A stretch of 64,000 nucleotides of DNA, from positions 53,811 through 117,810 of the forward strand of contig JALZUC010000001.1 of the NCBI GenBank assembly GCA_023301765.1, written 5' to 3'. The position numbers and the translations under genes are program-made. Each line of letters starts with the position of its first letter. The first letter of the stretch is position 1. Positions 63,819 to 64,000 of this stretch are shown piece after piece. Source of the stretch: Akkermansiaceae bacterium (lineage in GTDB: Bacteria > Verrucomicrobiota > Verrucomicrobiia > Verrucomicrobiales > Akkermansiaceae). Under the pieces are notes generated by a model that worked only from the letters and a program-made list of their open reading frames with translations, had not been told where the DNA came from and made no database searches.

Positions 63819-64000
63819 ATGAATATCGCCGTATTAGGAACCCTAGACTCCAAGGGGCATGAGCATGCGTTCATTGCTAATATCATTTCTAATCTAGGTC
63901 ATACGCCCCTCCTCATTGATGTAGGCAGTGGCAATGAGCCACAGGTTAAACCTGACATCTCACGCTTTGAAGTAGCCGCTGCTGGAGGTCTAGACCTCCA
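63819..64000 (+). CDS. Tm-1-like ATP-binding (UPF0261) protein, 5' part
   Basis: The first 60 codons are present and the gene runs off the right edge. The start MNIAVLGTLDSKGHEHAFIA, then LLIDVGSG, is the opening of UPF0261/Tm-1 N-terminal ATP-binding proteins. It starts 2 bases after the TIM-barrel gene stop, so the two are translationally linked. Together they correspond to the two halves of plant Tm-1, in reversed gene order. Confidence 0.82.
   Translation, partial: MNIAVLGTLDSKGHEHAFIANIISNLGHTPLLIDVGSGNEPQVKPDISRFEVAAAGGLDL

Overview
This window looks like chromosomal DNA of a member of the Verrucomicrobiota, probably Verrucomicrobiales. The clearest marker is a 1106-residue protein that starts with a pilin-like segment and resembles Verru_Chthon cassette protein A (43804-47124). 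A GYF_2-domain membrane protein, a PVC-type PhoD-like phosphatase and many genes without a Shine-Dalgarno site agree with this. Base composition is even throughout. I see no rRNA, tRNA, CRISPR array, intact insertion sequence or prophage. Most of the window is ordinary housekeeping DNA with a few unusual loci. 

Layout. 1-1850: a minus-strand cassette of metallophosphoesterase, a small unknown protein, a roadblock/LC7-like protein and a tiny ORF. 2105-10893: a biotin-dependent carboxyltransferase without a biotin domain, a membrane pseudokinase, alaS and a SenB-like glycosyltransferase. 11064-16968: a secreted beta-helix protein, monomeric isocitrate dehydrogenase and the ammonium channel amtB, with a shared bidirectional terminator between icd and amtB. 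17028-18815: a second, paralogous copy of the phosphoesterase/small protein/roadblock cassette, just upstream of amtB. 19022-22497: a three-gene iron(III) ABC importer with a Fur-box-like palindrome in front. 22646-29896: sppA, lpdA, a GYF_2 protein, leuS and a VOC protein. 29935-36622: a lipoprotein gene broken by a stop at codon 4, a pRiA4b ORF-3-like gene, a UvrD-type helicase, two incomplete acyl-carrier-like pieces, AIM24, DUF2071 and a PAP2 phosphatase. 36780-42818: tex, trpE, trpG and an unknown gene. 43099-50673: the Verru_Chthon pair, then pnp and rpsO. 50913-64000: PhoD-like phosphatase, class V aminotransferase, LysR regulator, xerD, a small membrane protein, an FmdB-type zinc ribbon, rpsN, class I fumarase, a secreted esterase, an AraC regulator, class III fructose-1,6-bisphosphatase, and the two halves of a Tm-1-like protein as adjacent genes, the second cut by the window edge. 

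How they fit together. Central carbon enzymes (icd, lpdA, fumarase, FBPase III, carboxyltransferase), translation genes (alaS, leuS, rpsO, rpsN) and RNA turnover (pnp, tex) are scattered among small accessory loci. The best candidate for an undescribed system is the duplicated phosphoesterase + small protein + roadblock cassette. The two copies keep gene order and strand, and one copy precedes amtB in the place where glnK is often found next to amtB. The other points worth checking are the orphan SenB homologue, the pseudokinase, the nonsense-interrupted lipoprotein and the split acyl-carrier-like sequences.
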